From Hericium rajendrae (lineage: Eukaryota; Basidiomycota; Agaricomycetes; Russulales; Hericiaceae), in contig CM065888.1 of NCBI GenBank assembly GCA_033439255.1, positions 744,001-808,000 on the forward strand: a stretch of 64,000 nt of DNA, given 5' to 3'. The notes beneath the pieces were generated by a model. It did not search any database and was not told the DNA's origin. It was given only the letters and a program-made list of their open reading frames with translations. Position 1 is the first letter of the stretch, and every line of letters begins with the position of its first letter. Shown here piece by piece: positions 12,313 to 23,684 of the stretch. Both the position numbers and the translations under genes were made by a program.

Positions 12313-13351
12313 TCAGCAAAACTGCGGTATTTCAATCTGAAAGATTGTGTACTGTAAGCTTCGAAGACGGAAGCATTCGATGGGAAATATGTGATCTTAC
12401 CTCCGCCACGACCGCATCGATCTGGTCTGCTAGACGTTCAATGAACCGATGGTGCGAGTAGTTTTGACCGCACCCGCAGGACTGGAGGGACGATGCCCAC
12501 ACAGCATTATTGACGACTAACAATGCTGCCGAACTATGCGGACGGATTTTCAGGGTTTTTTCTACACGATCCAGGTATCTCCATAACTCTGGAGGGCCCC
12601 GCCACTCCCCATTGGTATCGTGCGTGCAGCGGGAGCAACTGACCGAGTTTCCGGATCCAAAGATCGTCCGGGAAGTCGACCGAATCGGCATGCCGCCTGT
12701 GTCTTGAGAAAGGCATTTTCTGGAAGAAATGAAAGTAGAAGTAGCCTTGCAACAGCGAAGGTGATACTGCATGAGTGCAAAGAACTGGGCCCCGGATATG
12801 TTCACTAGCTCTGGCGAATCCAAGGCATCCAACGAATAGAACAGAGAACGCCTGGCCGCCTTGGCACAAATATCTGAGAATTGATGGCGACATGCAATCG
12901 CGAACACGCTCATGACATCATTCTCCACGTAGTGGTCCAAAGCAATCTTGCCGTGGCGAATGGCTGCGCTCATGTCAAACTTGCGGCCAACGTCGAGGAC
13001 AGCCCGTATGTCCTTTAGCTCTGAGAGTTCGGGAGGAGGGACGGGGTAGCAGCATTGAAGGAGCAATTTGATGGTACGCGCGCCTTCCGTCAGATCGACG
13101 ATGGGCAAAGATCCGGCTCGGTCGTTAGTCTGCGAGGGTTGAGGAAGACCGAACATGTCTCTGAAGACCGGAGAGGCGATGGACAGCAGGACTTTATGAA
13201 CATGGAAATCAACATTATCGGATGAACGAAAAATGATGTCGCCGCTTTCGTCGTTGAATGGCGCATCGGCATTTCGTGGTTCCTGAGGCTGGACGGCTGG
13301 TGCTGGTGGTGAGGCAGGTGCTGGTGAATCACCATCGTCCGAATCGGGCAT
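12313..13351 (-). CDS. Single BTB/POZ-domain protein (BTB-S2)
   Basis: Exons 12401-13351 and 12313-12336 give 324 residues. A proline-rich N-terminal stretch (PAPASPPAPAVQPQ) precedes the BTB core NADAPFNDESGDIIFRSSD, VDFHVHKVLLSIASPVFRDM and LLQCCYPVPPPELSELKD. The helical middle part (FAIACRHQFSDICAKAARR) and a cysteine cluster (SCSRCT, CGCGQNYS) follow. The terminal 24-nt exon after a 64-bp intron encodes IEIPQFC-stop. Reading through the intron instead adds about twenty residues and loses the conserved end, so splicing is preferred. It is the closest relative in layout to BTB-S1. Confidence 0.9.
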
Positions 13352-14239
13352 TTGAATGGGGAGGATTGGATGGCTAATGGGATTACAGTGCCTTGCATAT
13401 CAGTCTGCAGTCGACGCGTCGAGAAATCTATTTGTAGTCGCCAAATAGTCACATCGTGTCACACGTCAACCAGCGACTTTCACTCTGCGTCTTGCCATCT
13501 TCGACGACGACCATTAACTTTCTGTAATTCTTTAACCCAGTTGATAAATTAGCTGAAAAGTTGTGAGAGACTGGCCTGGTCACAGACGTTTCTGTAAGCC
13601 ATTCACAGCTTCGAATTTCGCACCGAGACTCGGACATGCATTTACAGCACCCGGCCCGGCGTAACAGCCTGAGCCATAGCTCTCGCGCTTGCACGTCTTG
13701 TGGCTGTCAATATCGACTGGAGCCAATATCTCGTGCTGGCTGCGGTGCGCGAACATTTTGAATGCACCGGCATGTTCTTCGCTCAGCTTATTTACATGCA
13801 GCGCAGAACCCAAGTTCGCGTACCTCACGCATTGCGACTTGTGCTTATTTATGCACATAAGACAGCAATAACACCCGAGCCACATCCATGCCCCGATAGG
13901 CTTATTGTAGCACGTATTCGGGGTACCTCCTCGGGGAGAGGGGGGGAGGCGGCAGGGGCATTATGTCTCGGTGGATAGCACTGGGGCAGCGGACGCGGCG
14001 TGCAGGTGCCGGTTGCGCCGCAGCCACTCGAACTTGAATGTCTGTACGAGAATCTTGTCTGTAGACAGTTCATTTGTTTTTTTTTAAGGGAAAGTTGAGT
14101 GCTACAAGATGTACGAAGATGCCTACTGTGAACTCGCAAACAAGATCCAGAGCGCTAAAATGTCACGCTTTGGTCCGAACAAACAAAGATCTCAGCGCGT
14201 CGACTGCAGACTGATATGCAAGGCACTGTAGGTAACGGT
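13352..14239. other. Intergenic region upstream of BTB-S2
   Basis: No supported gene. Contains a T-run near 14080-14090 and otherwise unremarkable sequence. Confidence 0.5.
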
Positions 14240-14890
14240 TGAGGCTCATCAGCAAAACAGTTGGGGTCCTTGAGGCCTTGGCGGCTCTTGGCGCACTTTG
14301 CAAGAGGTGTCAAGAGACCTCAAGGCCTCAAGACGCGTCAAGCACCCCGACTGCTTTGCTGATGCTGAAGAGGGCGAAAAGAGCGGCGAGGGCAGAGAAT
14401 CAGGAATCAGCTGTGGGATCACGACTTTAAAGAGATCCGGCGCTTGTTCGACAACGCCTCGAGGCCGTGGCCCGAACAGAAGCATTTGAGAACCAAATAA
14501 AGAGGAAAAATAGGACGCTGAGAACGGATCAGTCGAGGCAGGCCGTACGAACTGATGAGACGATCCAGATCACTGATCGCTGTCTAGGATTTGATACATC
14601 ATGGCACGATGATGGCGCTGATTTTCGACCTGCATACAGAAGCAAATGTCAACGCGAAGAGACGGAAAAGGGCTCGCTGTGAAACTGACCTGAGAGGCAA
14701 AGTGTTCTGCTCGGTCTGTCGGCCGCAAGGCGGCCTGCAATAAGTCTATTATATCACTCAACAATGAACAGACAAACATTAGTGAGATAAGCAGGCGTGC
14801 GAACGCCGCAGGAGTTCTATCAAAGAGCACAGAAAGTTATGCACGAGTGTGAGGGCACGCACCTAACAATACTGTAATGGCAGTTTTCGT
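14240..14890. repeat. Relic of a duplicated BTB upstream / RTCA 3'-end block
   Basis: Several blocks match the 10010-10500 region in the same orientation: 14355-14395, 14422-14480 (the clearest), about 14630 (ttcgacctgca) and about 14850-14870 (gtgagggcacgca, like the last codons of RTCA). The order is partly changed and about 100 bp extra is present, so this is an old, rearranged copy. It lies beside the damaged double-BTB gene BTB-A. Confidence 0.5.
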
Positions 14891-14985
14891 GCACGAGGAT
14901 ACCTGAATATATGATGCATGGAGGTCCGATCTATCCTACAACGGATACGCATGAAATGTGAGATTGACGGGAAGCGTAGGGGAGT

Positions 14986-16776
14986 TTAGAAGAAACTGGG
15001 AACCTCCACCTGTTGGGGAGGACGCCCGTAGCCGGTGAGTACCATGCCCGAGAGAAATAAGCAATACAACGAGTGCTTACTTCTGCCACGACACGATCAA
15101 CCTCCCTCGCCAGAGCTTGAGCAAATTTGTTGTCCCTTGTGTATATCTGCGAGCAGTCATTACTCCCTCCTCCATAAAAAGTCCGGTCATTGTTGTTAGC
15201 ACTGCAGAACGACATAGTCCACTTGCTCAGGACCTCATTTGACAAGACTGTCAGGCCACAAGGTCGGACCTCTAATGCTCCTTTCGCTGCACCAAGAAAC
15301 GTCCATAATTCAGACGGAGCATACCAGTCGCCCCTGCCCTCCCAATCTTGCACGTCACAGCTACACCGGTGAACCGTTGAGGGTCCATCCGGCAGGTCGT
15401 TAAACCACGTCCTGGAAGATGTCACCGCGGACGCGACCGCACCACAGCGCTTGCGGTATTGCAGGAGCTTGTGGTACTGACGTGCTGAAATATAACTGAG
15501 TTCCGTCGAATCAAGCGAGGTGCAAGAATGCTGCAAAGAATGCTTCGCCGCCAACGTAGAAAGGTTACGCAGTTTGTAGCGCAAAGCAAAGCACCACACG
15601 CCGAGGACATCCTAGTCCACAAGATCCGCAAACGCAGCCTCTACAAAAGCCTTTACCCCGTCGATGCCATATTTCAAGCCGGCAGCGAAGACAAGCCGCG
15701 CCTCGCTCAGCTGTGTAAGGGGCGGAAGGTGGACAGGATAGCACAGACGAAGGATGAAGTCAAGCGTTCGTGAGTCTTCTGGGACATTAATGACAGGCGG
15801 ACGCTGTGCTTCGTCCCCGGCAGAGTGTGTTTCGGCACTGAGGCCCTGCTGGCAACCGAGGATCATGCCTTGGAATACGGGGGATGCAAATGAGAGAATG
15901 AAGCTGTGGGCGCGAAAGTCGACTTGATCTGATGAACGAAGGACTATATCCGCGGTTTGATCATCAAAGGGAGCGTCGGCATCTCGAGGTTCAGACGCTT
16001 CGAGGGGCGGAGGAGTGAAATGCGTTGTGATAGACGATGCGGGAGAAGACATATATGGTTGTCCCTCCAATCGCTGCCTGAACAAGAAAATCGTTTTTAA
16101 TAAATGAAGAGGGTTCAGGAAACCACGCGCACCTATCGGACCATGCTCTGCGAGGGATTGTAAATGTTTTGTCTTCGGCGTAACGTTGGTAATAATCCAA
16201 GAGCAGACGATACTTGTCCGCCGTGATATGATCCAACTGCTCCGATTCGAGGGATAAGAATGGGCGCTGTAAAAATTGCTTCGCAGCCTTGGAGCAGATA
16301 CCATACAGCTCGCAACGGATAGCGAGGGCGAAAACCCCAAGCACGTCCTGCTGGATGCACTGCCGGAGAGCCGTTTTGGCGACCGCAAGCACTACCTTCA
16401 TGTCGTACTTGCAAGCTGCGAGGAGAACCGGACCGACGTCTTTCAACTTCTTCATATTCGGTCGATAGACTGGATAACATAGATGCAGGACAGAATTCAG
16501 GGTAAGTGAGTCCTCCGAGACATCGATGACTGGGTGAGATGCTGCGTGGTCGCCTTCCTTGGGTGGACCAGGTGCTGACACGGGCTGAGGAAGGCTGAAC
16601 ATGCTCTCGAAGACGGGTGACGCCAACGATAAAATGCTTTTGAAGACATAAAAATCAACTTTATCGGATGTACGAAGGATGACATCTGCGGCTTTGTTGT
16701 TGAATGGCTCGTCAGCTACTCGAGACTCCTGTACAGATGGAATAGGCGGTGAACTATCCGCTAGATCGGACATCAT
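14986..16776 (-). pseudogene. Double-BTB gene BTB-A, interrupted by one in-frame TAG
   Basis: Exons 16133-16776, 15081-16077 and 14986-15009. Module 1 starts MMSDLADSS and runs through EPFNNKAADVILRTSDKVDF, SILSLASPVFESMFSLPQP and LHLCYPVYRPNMKKLKD to RRAWSDR, where a 55-bp intron (16078-16132, phase 2) joins it to module 2 (DADAPFDDQTADIVLRSSD, ILRLCYPVHLPPLTQL). Frame is kept over 555 codons except for a TAG at 15612-15614, codon 370, between DLVD and DVLGVW; relatives have Q, K or E there. Everything downstream remains open, including the terminal exon VEVPSFF-stop. It may be a recently damaged gene, a gene rescued by read-through or editing, or an assembly error. If translated to the TAG it would give a protein of about 369 residues with both BTB cores. 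Confidence 0.75.
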
Positions 16777-17288
16777 GTCAATGAGGCGAATTTGTCTGAC
16801 AATGTGCGTTGGCGTAGAGAAAAGGTAGAGCGGATGAGAGTGGGATATCGAGATGGTAATCGATCAACTCGGTTTGTCTTCGAGGCCGAGCTCAAGAAGG
16901 ATGCGACGAGATAACTGATGGCGCCAGAAAGCCGGCTGGACTCGAATCTGCGTCTTGTTGCGGGAGGACTGGTAGATGACTGTCGTCGGAGCCGACCATT
17001 TGCGTTGACAGGGACCTACGCATATCAAGGAAAGTCGCTGTCGTGAGAGCAGCGATGAGAGAACGACTCGTCGCGTCTGTCAAACGTGGAGGTCGGAGAC
17101 AAGGAAGCGGCATGGTTGTCGGGCCCTGCAGGACCTTGGCGCTAGGTTCGGATTTTGAGTCGACGGACCTAGTCGCATCCTCCGTCACTTCAAGGTTATG
17201 CAGTCGTTAAAAAAAAATGGCATATGTCCCTCTGTATACTAGTGCTACAGAATCAAGAAAGCATGGCGGAAAGCGATAGTACAAAGAT
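16777..17288. other. Intergenic region between BTB-A and the second CmcJ-like gene
   Basis: 5' flank of BTB-A and 3' flank of the CmcJ-like copy. An A-run lies near 17210. Nothing else identified. Confidence 0.5.
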
Positions 17289-18249
17289 CTAATCGTAGAA
17301 GACAAGCGCCCTCAACTCGATCGACTCGCGCTTAATTGCGTCCGTCGGGGTCGAAGGGTCCTCAAACGCGGTATGCGGCGTCAGCACCGCAACACTTCCA
17401 TCCTGAATCGAGTCAAAGCTGACACAATAATCAGCTCATGAACAGCACCATGTCGCAGGCCCGAAGCAAACGCACCACTTGATGAGGACGCCCTCCTCCG
17501 GCGTCATGCCCCGCACGTACTTCCACCGGTGCTCCTCGCTGAACTTGACGCCGAACGTCTCGCCGTCGCGGTCGGGATAGCGCAGCGTCGTGGGCACGAG
17601 GTCGCGCTTCGGGTCGACGGTGCTGTAGTCGCACAGCGCGAGCGGACAGTCGAAGGCGGCGTGGTGGATGGGACGCCAGAGGTTGATGATCTGGAAGCGC
17701 TTCGTGAGAAGCGAGGGCGCGTCCGAAGAGGGAAGATGCCGATGCACGCGGGCGATGGCGGATGCGGTAGTCTGGTCGACATGCACGCCCTGTACGGGCT
17801 GGCGCTTGTCGGGCGTGTCTTCGGTCTCTTCTGGACGGCGGCGACGGATAGCTGTGCGGCGAGAGGCAACGTGAGTACTTTATTATTGCATATGGACATC
17901 GGAAAGGGAACGCACTGTGGTCGAAGATCACGACGCGGCTCGCGCCCGTGAGCTGCTTGATGAGGTCGATGCTCTCGGGGTAGTACTCGTTCTCTATCTC
18001 CTCCGCGCTTCCGAAGGTAGTATGCTTGGAGGGATGGCGGAAGTACTGGAAGCCGTTGACGTCGAGGCTGACCTCTCCCTCGCGCCCGCGCAGGTTTTCA
18101 ATCTGCGCAGGATGCCATTCGCGTCCGAAGTTCGTCGCGCGGATGCCAGTGGCGGGATCTGCGTTGATGTTCTGCCATGGCTTGGAGCCGTCGGCCGGGG
18201 GAACGAAGTAGGAGAGCTGGGCTGTGACTGAGGCTGGTTCAGCAGACAT
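17289..18249 (-). CDS. CmcJ / AsaB / GA4-desaturase-like oxidase, copy 2
   Basis: Exons 17916-18249, 17476-17851 and 17289-17418, again 334, 376 and 130 nt, giving 279 residues and the same two intron positions as copy 1. Motifs: YYPESIDLIKQLTGASRV, HVDQTTASAIARVHRHLP, RFQIINLWRPIHH, YPDRDGETFGVKF, RESIELRALVFYD. About two thirds of residues match copy 1 by eye, so the split is not recent. It lies in inverse orientation to copy 1, with RTCA and three BTB loci between. The G+C of its second exon is clearly higher than in copy 1. Substrate unknown. Confidence 0.9.
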
Positions 18250-19877
18250 GGTCAAGGAGTAAGGTGTTGGTGGTATTCTGTAATGGGAGCGGTTATCAAC
18301 TGCGGGGAAACTGCGGGCTGTCGTTCGTACAGCGAGCGAGATCATATATACGACGGCGGAGACATGTGACTGAATTGCGTGCTCTGCGAAACATATCTCT
18401 TCATAATCTGGACCATGGAGAGAGTCGCTTTGTAAGTTATCTAGGACCTGACAAATGTTCTGTGCGGCGTGAATAAGTACGTGAATAAGGACAAGAAAAG
18501 AAACGAGTGCCGCACGACAATTGAGTCCGGAGACCCAGTGGGGTCTTCCAGGATAGGCCAATCACTCTCTTCGCACACTTTGTCGTGTCGGAATTGAACT
18601 GACTAAACGTACGGTATTTGGCTGTCACACCGCCAGAGCTGTCGAGAACAACGCTGGTTTCGGTGGGTTGGGCAAGAGGGTAAGCGACGTGGACGATGAC
18701 GAACCGAACTGACGCGGTTGGCTGATGAACAACCAGGAGCCGGAGCACGCTGACTTTGCCAATGCGCTGAGGCCGACCAGATTGCGAACGATACGCGTTA
18801 TTTTGAGGAGCCGGGCCATATCATAAACAGCAGAAACTCTGTGAGTAAAAAATTCAAAGTTTCATGGACTTGCCAGGTGAAGGGGGGAACGAGGCCGAAA
18901 GATAATAAGCGCCCACGCCGTGTTTCTCACCATCAGGTCGATTAGAATCGCAATTCGTCAAGATACACTGCATATTGTTCAAATGAGTTCTTGACTTTGG
19001 GAAGTCGATATTGGTCGTGCTGATCATGCGTACGGTAATACTCACAGATAATATTCTTTTGTCAGGTTGCCTCTGAGTCTGATGAACGTAACAAATTGGC
19101 CGGCTGATCTCGTCACCTCACAATTGGACGGCTCATTCATTCCAAACGACCAGCGGCGAGCCAATTCATTTTCGTCTCTACGACAATCCGTGCTTCTCGG
19201 GACAAGGCACGCTCGTTTTCTCTCACGTCTAGACGAAGCTTAGGCCGCAGCGGCGGTTTCTCGGCGCCTTCTACACTTTGTGAGTTAGCGATGGTTCTCA
19301 ACCCAGTACCGAGTTAGTTTGACGATGGTCTGTCAAGTTATCGATTCTGGGACAGCTTTAAGCTTCATACTCCTCTTACTTCGCTGGAAGGCATGCACTG
19401 GTCGCAAGCGCCCATCACCGCTTTAAGAGGGCCATCCGCCCGTTATGTTTCTGATCTCTGCTAGGCATGCGAACTGAAGCGCGCCGGTAAAGCGGCAGCA
19501 TCGCCTTCAGTTCCTTGCAGCCGAAGGATACTTCGGTCGCGTAAATAGCGCGCCCGAGAACGATTCCCTTTTGCGAGGTGCGAGCACGAGGTGCGTAGTG
19601 ACATTGGTATCTGCCTAGACGTTCGCTGGTTTTACTTGCTTTCTGATCAACGCCTCTGGCCTCGTCTTGGCAGTCTGGAGAGCTCGCGTCTGTTGTCTGA
19701 CGCCGTTAACGCGCCGGATGTGTCTCTTTTTTTGCTCGGACTTCGTCAAGCCTGTGCATCCCGGTCAAGACATGCCGTCGAGGCAGCAATGGATTTTTCT
19801 GATGCGGCCATAGACCCAGTACGTGAACAGACGTCGAGCGATATCCTGCCCTGACGCTCAAAGCCCGCGGAGCGTTC
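18250..19877. other. Long intergenic region before the S53 protease
   Basis: About 1.6 kb without a convincing gene. Short open frames on the minus strand at 18437-18819 show no known motif and no splice partners. I do not call them genes. Confidence 0.5.
18345..18350 (-). promoter_or_regulatory. Probable TATA element of the second CmcJ/AsaB-like gene
   Basis: TATATA on the minus strand roughly 95 bp before the ATG at 18249, mirroring the element of copy 1. Confidence 0.4.
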
Positions 19878-19885
19878 TATAAAAG
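19878..19885 (+). promoter_or_regulatory. TATA box of the S53 protease gene
   Basis: TATAAAAG, 78 bp before the start codon at 19963. Good match to the canonical element and sensible spacing for a secreted, inducible protease. Confidence 0.6.
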
Positions 19886-19962
19886 CAGCCATACTACAGC
19901 TAGGTACTCCGGCGCTCTCTTCCGCACCCTTCCCGCACCTCTCACCTTGTTTGGTGGAAGAC

Positions 19963-22087
19963 ATGCTCAAGATTTTTATTCTCTTCGCCTCTCTCGCTTC
20001 GTTCGCATGCGCTTCACCGCTGTACGTCCATGAGCGGCGGAGCGAGCCTCCTTTAAACTATACGGACTTGGGACCTGCTCCTGCTGATCATACCCTCACT
20101 CTGCGTCTCGCTCTAGTGCCGAATGATATGGATGGTCTTCATGAGAAGTTATACGAAATCAGCACCCCCAGGAGCCCAACTTACCGACAATGGCTGTCGA
20201 AAGAAGAGGTGTGTTCCGAACCAAAGATAATCAGCCATGCACCTGTTTACATCTGTCATCTTCTAGGTAGAAGCCTTCGTCGCACCGTCCTCCGAGACTT
20301 CATCGAATGTGAAGAATTGGCTGTCATCGAACGGAATTTCATATGAGACCGCTTCTCCTGCTGGCGATTGGCTCAGCATCAACGTGACTGTCGGACGAGC
20401 AAACACGCTTCTTGGTGCCCAATTCTCTACCTTTAAGCACAAGGAGACCGGCGCGCAGGTCGTTCGAACGCTTTCGTACTCTATCCCGGCATCTCTGAAG
20501 GGACACCTGGATTTCGTGCATCCTACCATTGCGTTCGTGCATTCATAAACTCATTTCCTCATTCGTGATTGATGCTTTCTACAGGTTCCCAACGAAGCCT
20601 AAAGGCGGACCTCACCTCATCTCAAAGCTCTCCACGCCACCTAAAGTCGAGAGAAATAATACTGCTGGGGTGGCACCGTCCTCCTGCGACAATTCGTTTA
20701 CGCCTTCCTGTGCGCAAGAATTATACGGTATTCCGACGACCTTCGCTACGCATGTGACGAACCAGCTCGATGTCTCGGCCTTCGAGAATGAATACGCCAG
20801 TCAGTCAGATCTAGAGGTATGCGTAATTTATTTTTGTCGCAATTTAGACTGAAAGGCAATCATTGCTTCCAGCTCTTTTTGCAGGCGTACCGTCCAGACC
20901 TAGAGGGCAAGGTCTTCGCTGTCGAGTTCCTAGACGGAGGTGAAAACAATCAAAGTTCGCCTGGTCTGGAGGCCGTAAGATAATTTCGTCTATCCAAGCT
21001 GTTACTCTTCAGCTGATTCCCCGTTAACATGTAGAATCTGGACACTCAATATACCGTCGGCATCGCATCCAATGTCACAGTCAATTTTGTGTCTGTCGGA
21101 AACGAGAATGTCGATGATTTGGATAAATTCTTGGATATTGTCAACCTATTTCTCATCCAGAATCCGACGCCTCATGTGTTTACCACCAGTTATGAATGGA
21201 GCGAATATCAAGTTCCTTTCTCGCTTGCTAAGTGTGTCTTCTTCAAACCAACAGCGATGTCCTCTGACTAAATGGACGTGACACTGACAGCACTCTGTGC
21301 AATGCGTACGCCCAGCTCGGTGCGCGCGGGACCACCATCCTATTCTCGTCTGGAGATGGTGGGGTTTCTGGAACTCAACCCGCACAATGTACTACGTTCA
21401 TACCGACCTTCCCATCAAGCTGTCCATTGTACGTTTCGATTTCCTTCTATGGCACGCGTCCCAGTCCCAACATCTCTTCCGCAGCGTAACCTCCGTCGGT
21501 GCCACACAGCTCGTCAACCCAGAACTCGCCGCAACCTTCTCATCCGGCGGATTCTCCAACTACTTCGCCAGACCATCGTACCAGACCGACGCCGTCAACT
21601 CGTATTTCGCGCAAATCGGCTCCGAATACGCGGGTCTGTACAACACGTCCGGGCGCGGGATCCCCGACATCTCTGCCGCGGGCTACAACTTTGTCATTGC
21701 GTTGTTTGGCACGTTCGAGCTTGTCTACGGCACGAGCTGCTCGTCTCCGCTGTTCGCGAGCATCGTCGCGCTGCTCGACGACGAGCTGGCCGGGCGCGGG
21801 CTGCCGCCGCTTGGATTCTTGAACCCACTCATCTACTCGGCGCCGCAGGCCTTTCATGACATCACTGCTGGTACGCTCAGGAGTTTTGCACGAGCTAGAC
21901 CAGGTTAGCTGATATTTTCTTAGGAAACAATCCCGGATGCGGTACGGACGGTTTCTTTGCGTTACCCGGGTGGGATCCGGTATGTGTCTCCTCGAAATTG
22001 GACGATGTGCTTCACTCATGGGATGTCCAGATCACTGGCATGGGTTCGCCCATTTATTCTGCGCTTCAGACGGCCGCTGGCTTGTAA
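19963..22087 (+). CDS. Secreted S53 sedolisin / tripeptidyl-peptidase-like protease
   Basis: Nine exons (19963-20208, 20267-20532, 20585-20816, 20873-20974, 21035-21231, 21291-21428, 21485-21870, 21924-21979, 22031-22087) give 559 residues in frame. A signal peptide (MLKIFILFASLASFACASP) is followed by a pro-kumamolisin activation domain (TYRQWLSKEE, GDWLSINVTVGRANTLLGA). The catalytic domain begins near CAQELYGIP. The glutamate and aspartate of the catalytic set are in LEANLDTQY, formed across an intron. The oxyanion aspartate is in LFSSGDGG and the serine in YGTSCSSPLFAS. A calcium-site region near FFALPGWDPITGMGSP ends the protein. All key residues are present, so it looks active; fungal relatives act at acid pH outside the cell. 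Confidence 0.93.
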
Positions 22088-22846
22088 ACTTGGTCAAATT
22101 ATCTGGATGGTATTCGTTTGATTTTCTAGGCCTGTAAACAACCCATGCATATGTGTACACACCCTGACACTTGGCACCCCTTGATCTTAGCACCGAGTCG
22201 CGCTGATGAACGTGAATAACACAGCAACATCGTCCAAGGGTCTGACGGTGTGATCGGTTTTATCAGTGAAACAACCATCCTGATGTATACACAAGGAGGT
22301 CATCGACAGATGCGCTCGAGCTGGGCAACCATGTCCGTGGTCAAAACCTTGGCGAAGTCTGCCAAAGGAGCAGTCGGCTCCTCGCCTAGTGTGTACAAGC
22401 AGTATGATGAAATAATCCTCGAACCAACGTAAGGCGACCCGACGTTATGTACCGCCCAGGCCAATTTTCTCGTGGAGAGGCCTAGGCTGTGGACGCCGCC
22501 CGAAGCCCGTTAATATTAAAATAGACGTTTGTGGGCGCAAGCGGTTAGCACTTCCCGCTCCACGGCGATATCTCAGATATGTCCATATCCCGATTGCAAA
22601 CCTTTCATCGAGTCTCGAGGCCGGCATCCAGTCGATGCAAGGAGCAGATCGTGATGAGTTGACCATGTCGCTTGCGGTGCCAAGGCAAGTAACCAAGGCG
22701 ACTACCCGATGCAGCGTGACATGTGCCTGACCGTAAGTACTTATATCAACTCATCGTCCCTAGCCTTTTCCTCTCAACATCAATTCCGCGTCCCCTCTGT
22801 CCTCTCTCCCGCTACTCTTCCGCTCGCGAACTCTACCGCTCTCTTT
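22088..22846. other. Intergenic region between S53 protease and LysM gene
   Basis: No supported gene or RNA seen. Confidence 0.45.
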
Positions 22847-22852
22847 TATAAG
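22847..22852 (+). promoter_or_regulatory. Probable TATA box of the LysM gene
   Basis: TATAAG within a pyrimidine-rich leader, about 50 bp before the ATG at 22900. Confidence 0.45.
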
Positions 22853-22899
22853 ACACTCTTTTGTCCATTAATTTGACAACTCACGAGTCATATACCAAG

Positions 22900-23684
22900 A
22901 TGTTCGCCCGCACCGCTGTTTCTGCCATCATCGCCGCTGCATTTGCCAGCTGTGAGTGTTTTCGTGTCTTCTGACTGCTTTTTCTAGGTCTCTCGATGCT
23001 AATGGATATGCTATGATTTTTTTTGGAACGTTTCTTGCGTTGGAATGTGTTGCGCTGGTGATGTGATGGAATGGAATGCGTATCAGCCGCCCTCGCTGCG
23101 TCCTGCGCCCGCACGTACACCGTCCAGGCCGGCGAATACTGTGACACCATCTCCGCTGCTCAGAACGTCTCCACGTACGTCGCGGCTGTCTATCAATTTT
23201 ATCTGTATTCTGACCTCCAGCGCAGCTACCAGCTCGCGGTCGTGAACCCCCAGATCAACCAGGGCTGCACGAACCTCCTGCCCGGTCAGAGTCTCTGCCT
23301 CGGCAACACCGGCGAGGACTGCCAAACGACGTACAAGGTTGTCTCCGGCAATACCTGCGACGACCTCACCCAGCAGTTCAACATCAACTCCACCATCCTC
23401 TACGCCAACAACCCGCAGATCAACGCGGACTGCTCTAACCTCTATATCGACGAGGTGCGTTCAATGATAGTGTTCTGCAGGTCCTCGTGCTCATGGAATT
23501 TCCTTAGGTGCTATGCGTTGCCGGCGGTGTTCAGGTACCTCCGGCCCCTGCGAACGGCGCCATCCCTGCGACATCTATCCCCGCGACCGCGACCGCCGCG
23601 GCCCCCACCCACTCGGCCCCCACCCCTTCCCCCACCGGCGACGATGAGGACGACGATGACCTCCCCTTCTGCGACGAGCTCTAA
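22900..23684 (+). CDS. Secreted protein with two LysM domains (candidate LysM effector)
   Basis: Exons 22900-22951, 23087-23174, 23226-23454 and 23508-23684 give 181 residues. A signal peptide (MFARTAVSAIIAAAFASS) leads into LysM 1 (YTVQAGEYCDTISAAQNVST then YQLAVVNPQINQGCTNLLPG) and LysM 2 (YKVVSGNTCDDLTQQFNI, LYANNPQINADCSNLYIDE). A threonine-, alanine- and proline-rich tail ends in an acidic cluster and FCDEL. LysM domains bind chitin or related N-acetylglucosamine polymers; small secreted fungal LysM proteins often shield hyphae from host chitinases or recognition, which is inference here. The 51-bp intron 23175-23225 is a multiple of three without a stop; removing it restores a normal-length first LysM. 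Confidence 0.88.

Noticed and set aside
15609-15664. An intron that would remove the TAG in BTB-A
   Set aside because: No GT..AG pair of normal length restores frame without deleting the conserved LGV-FA helix.
18437-18819. Candidate small gene on the minus strand upstream of the second CmcJ-like gene
   Set aside because: No conserved motif, no splice partners and two competing frames of similar length.
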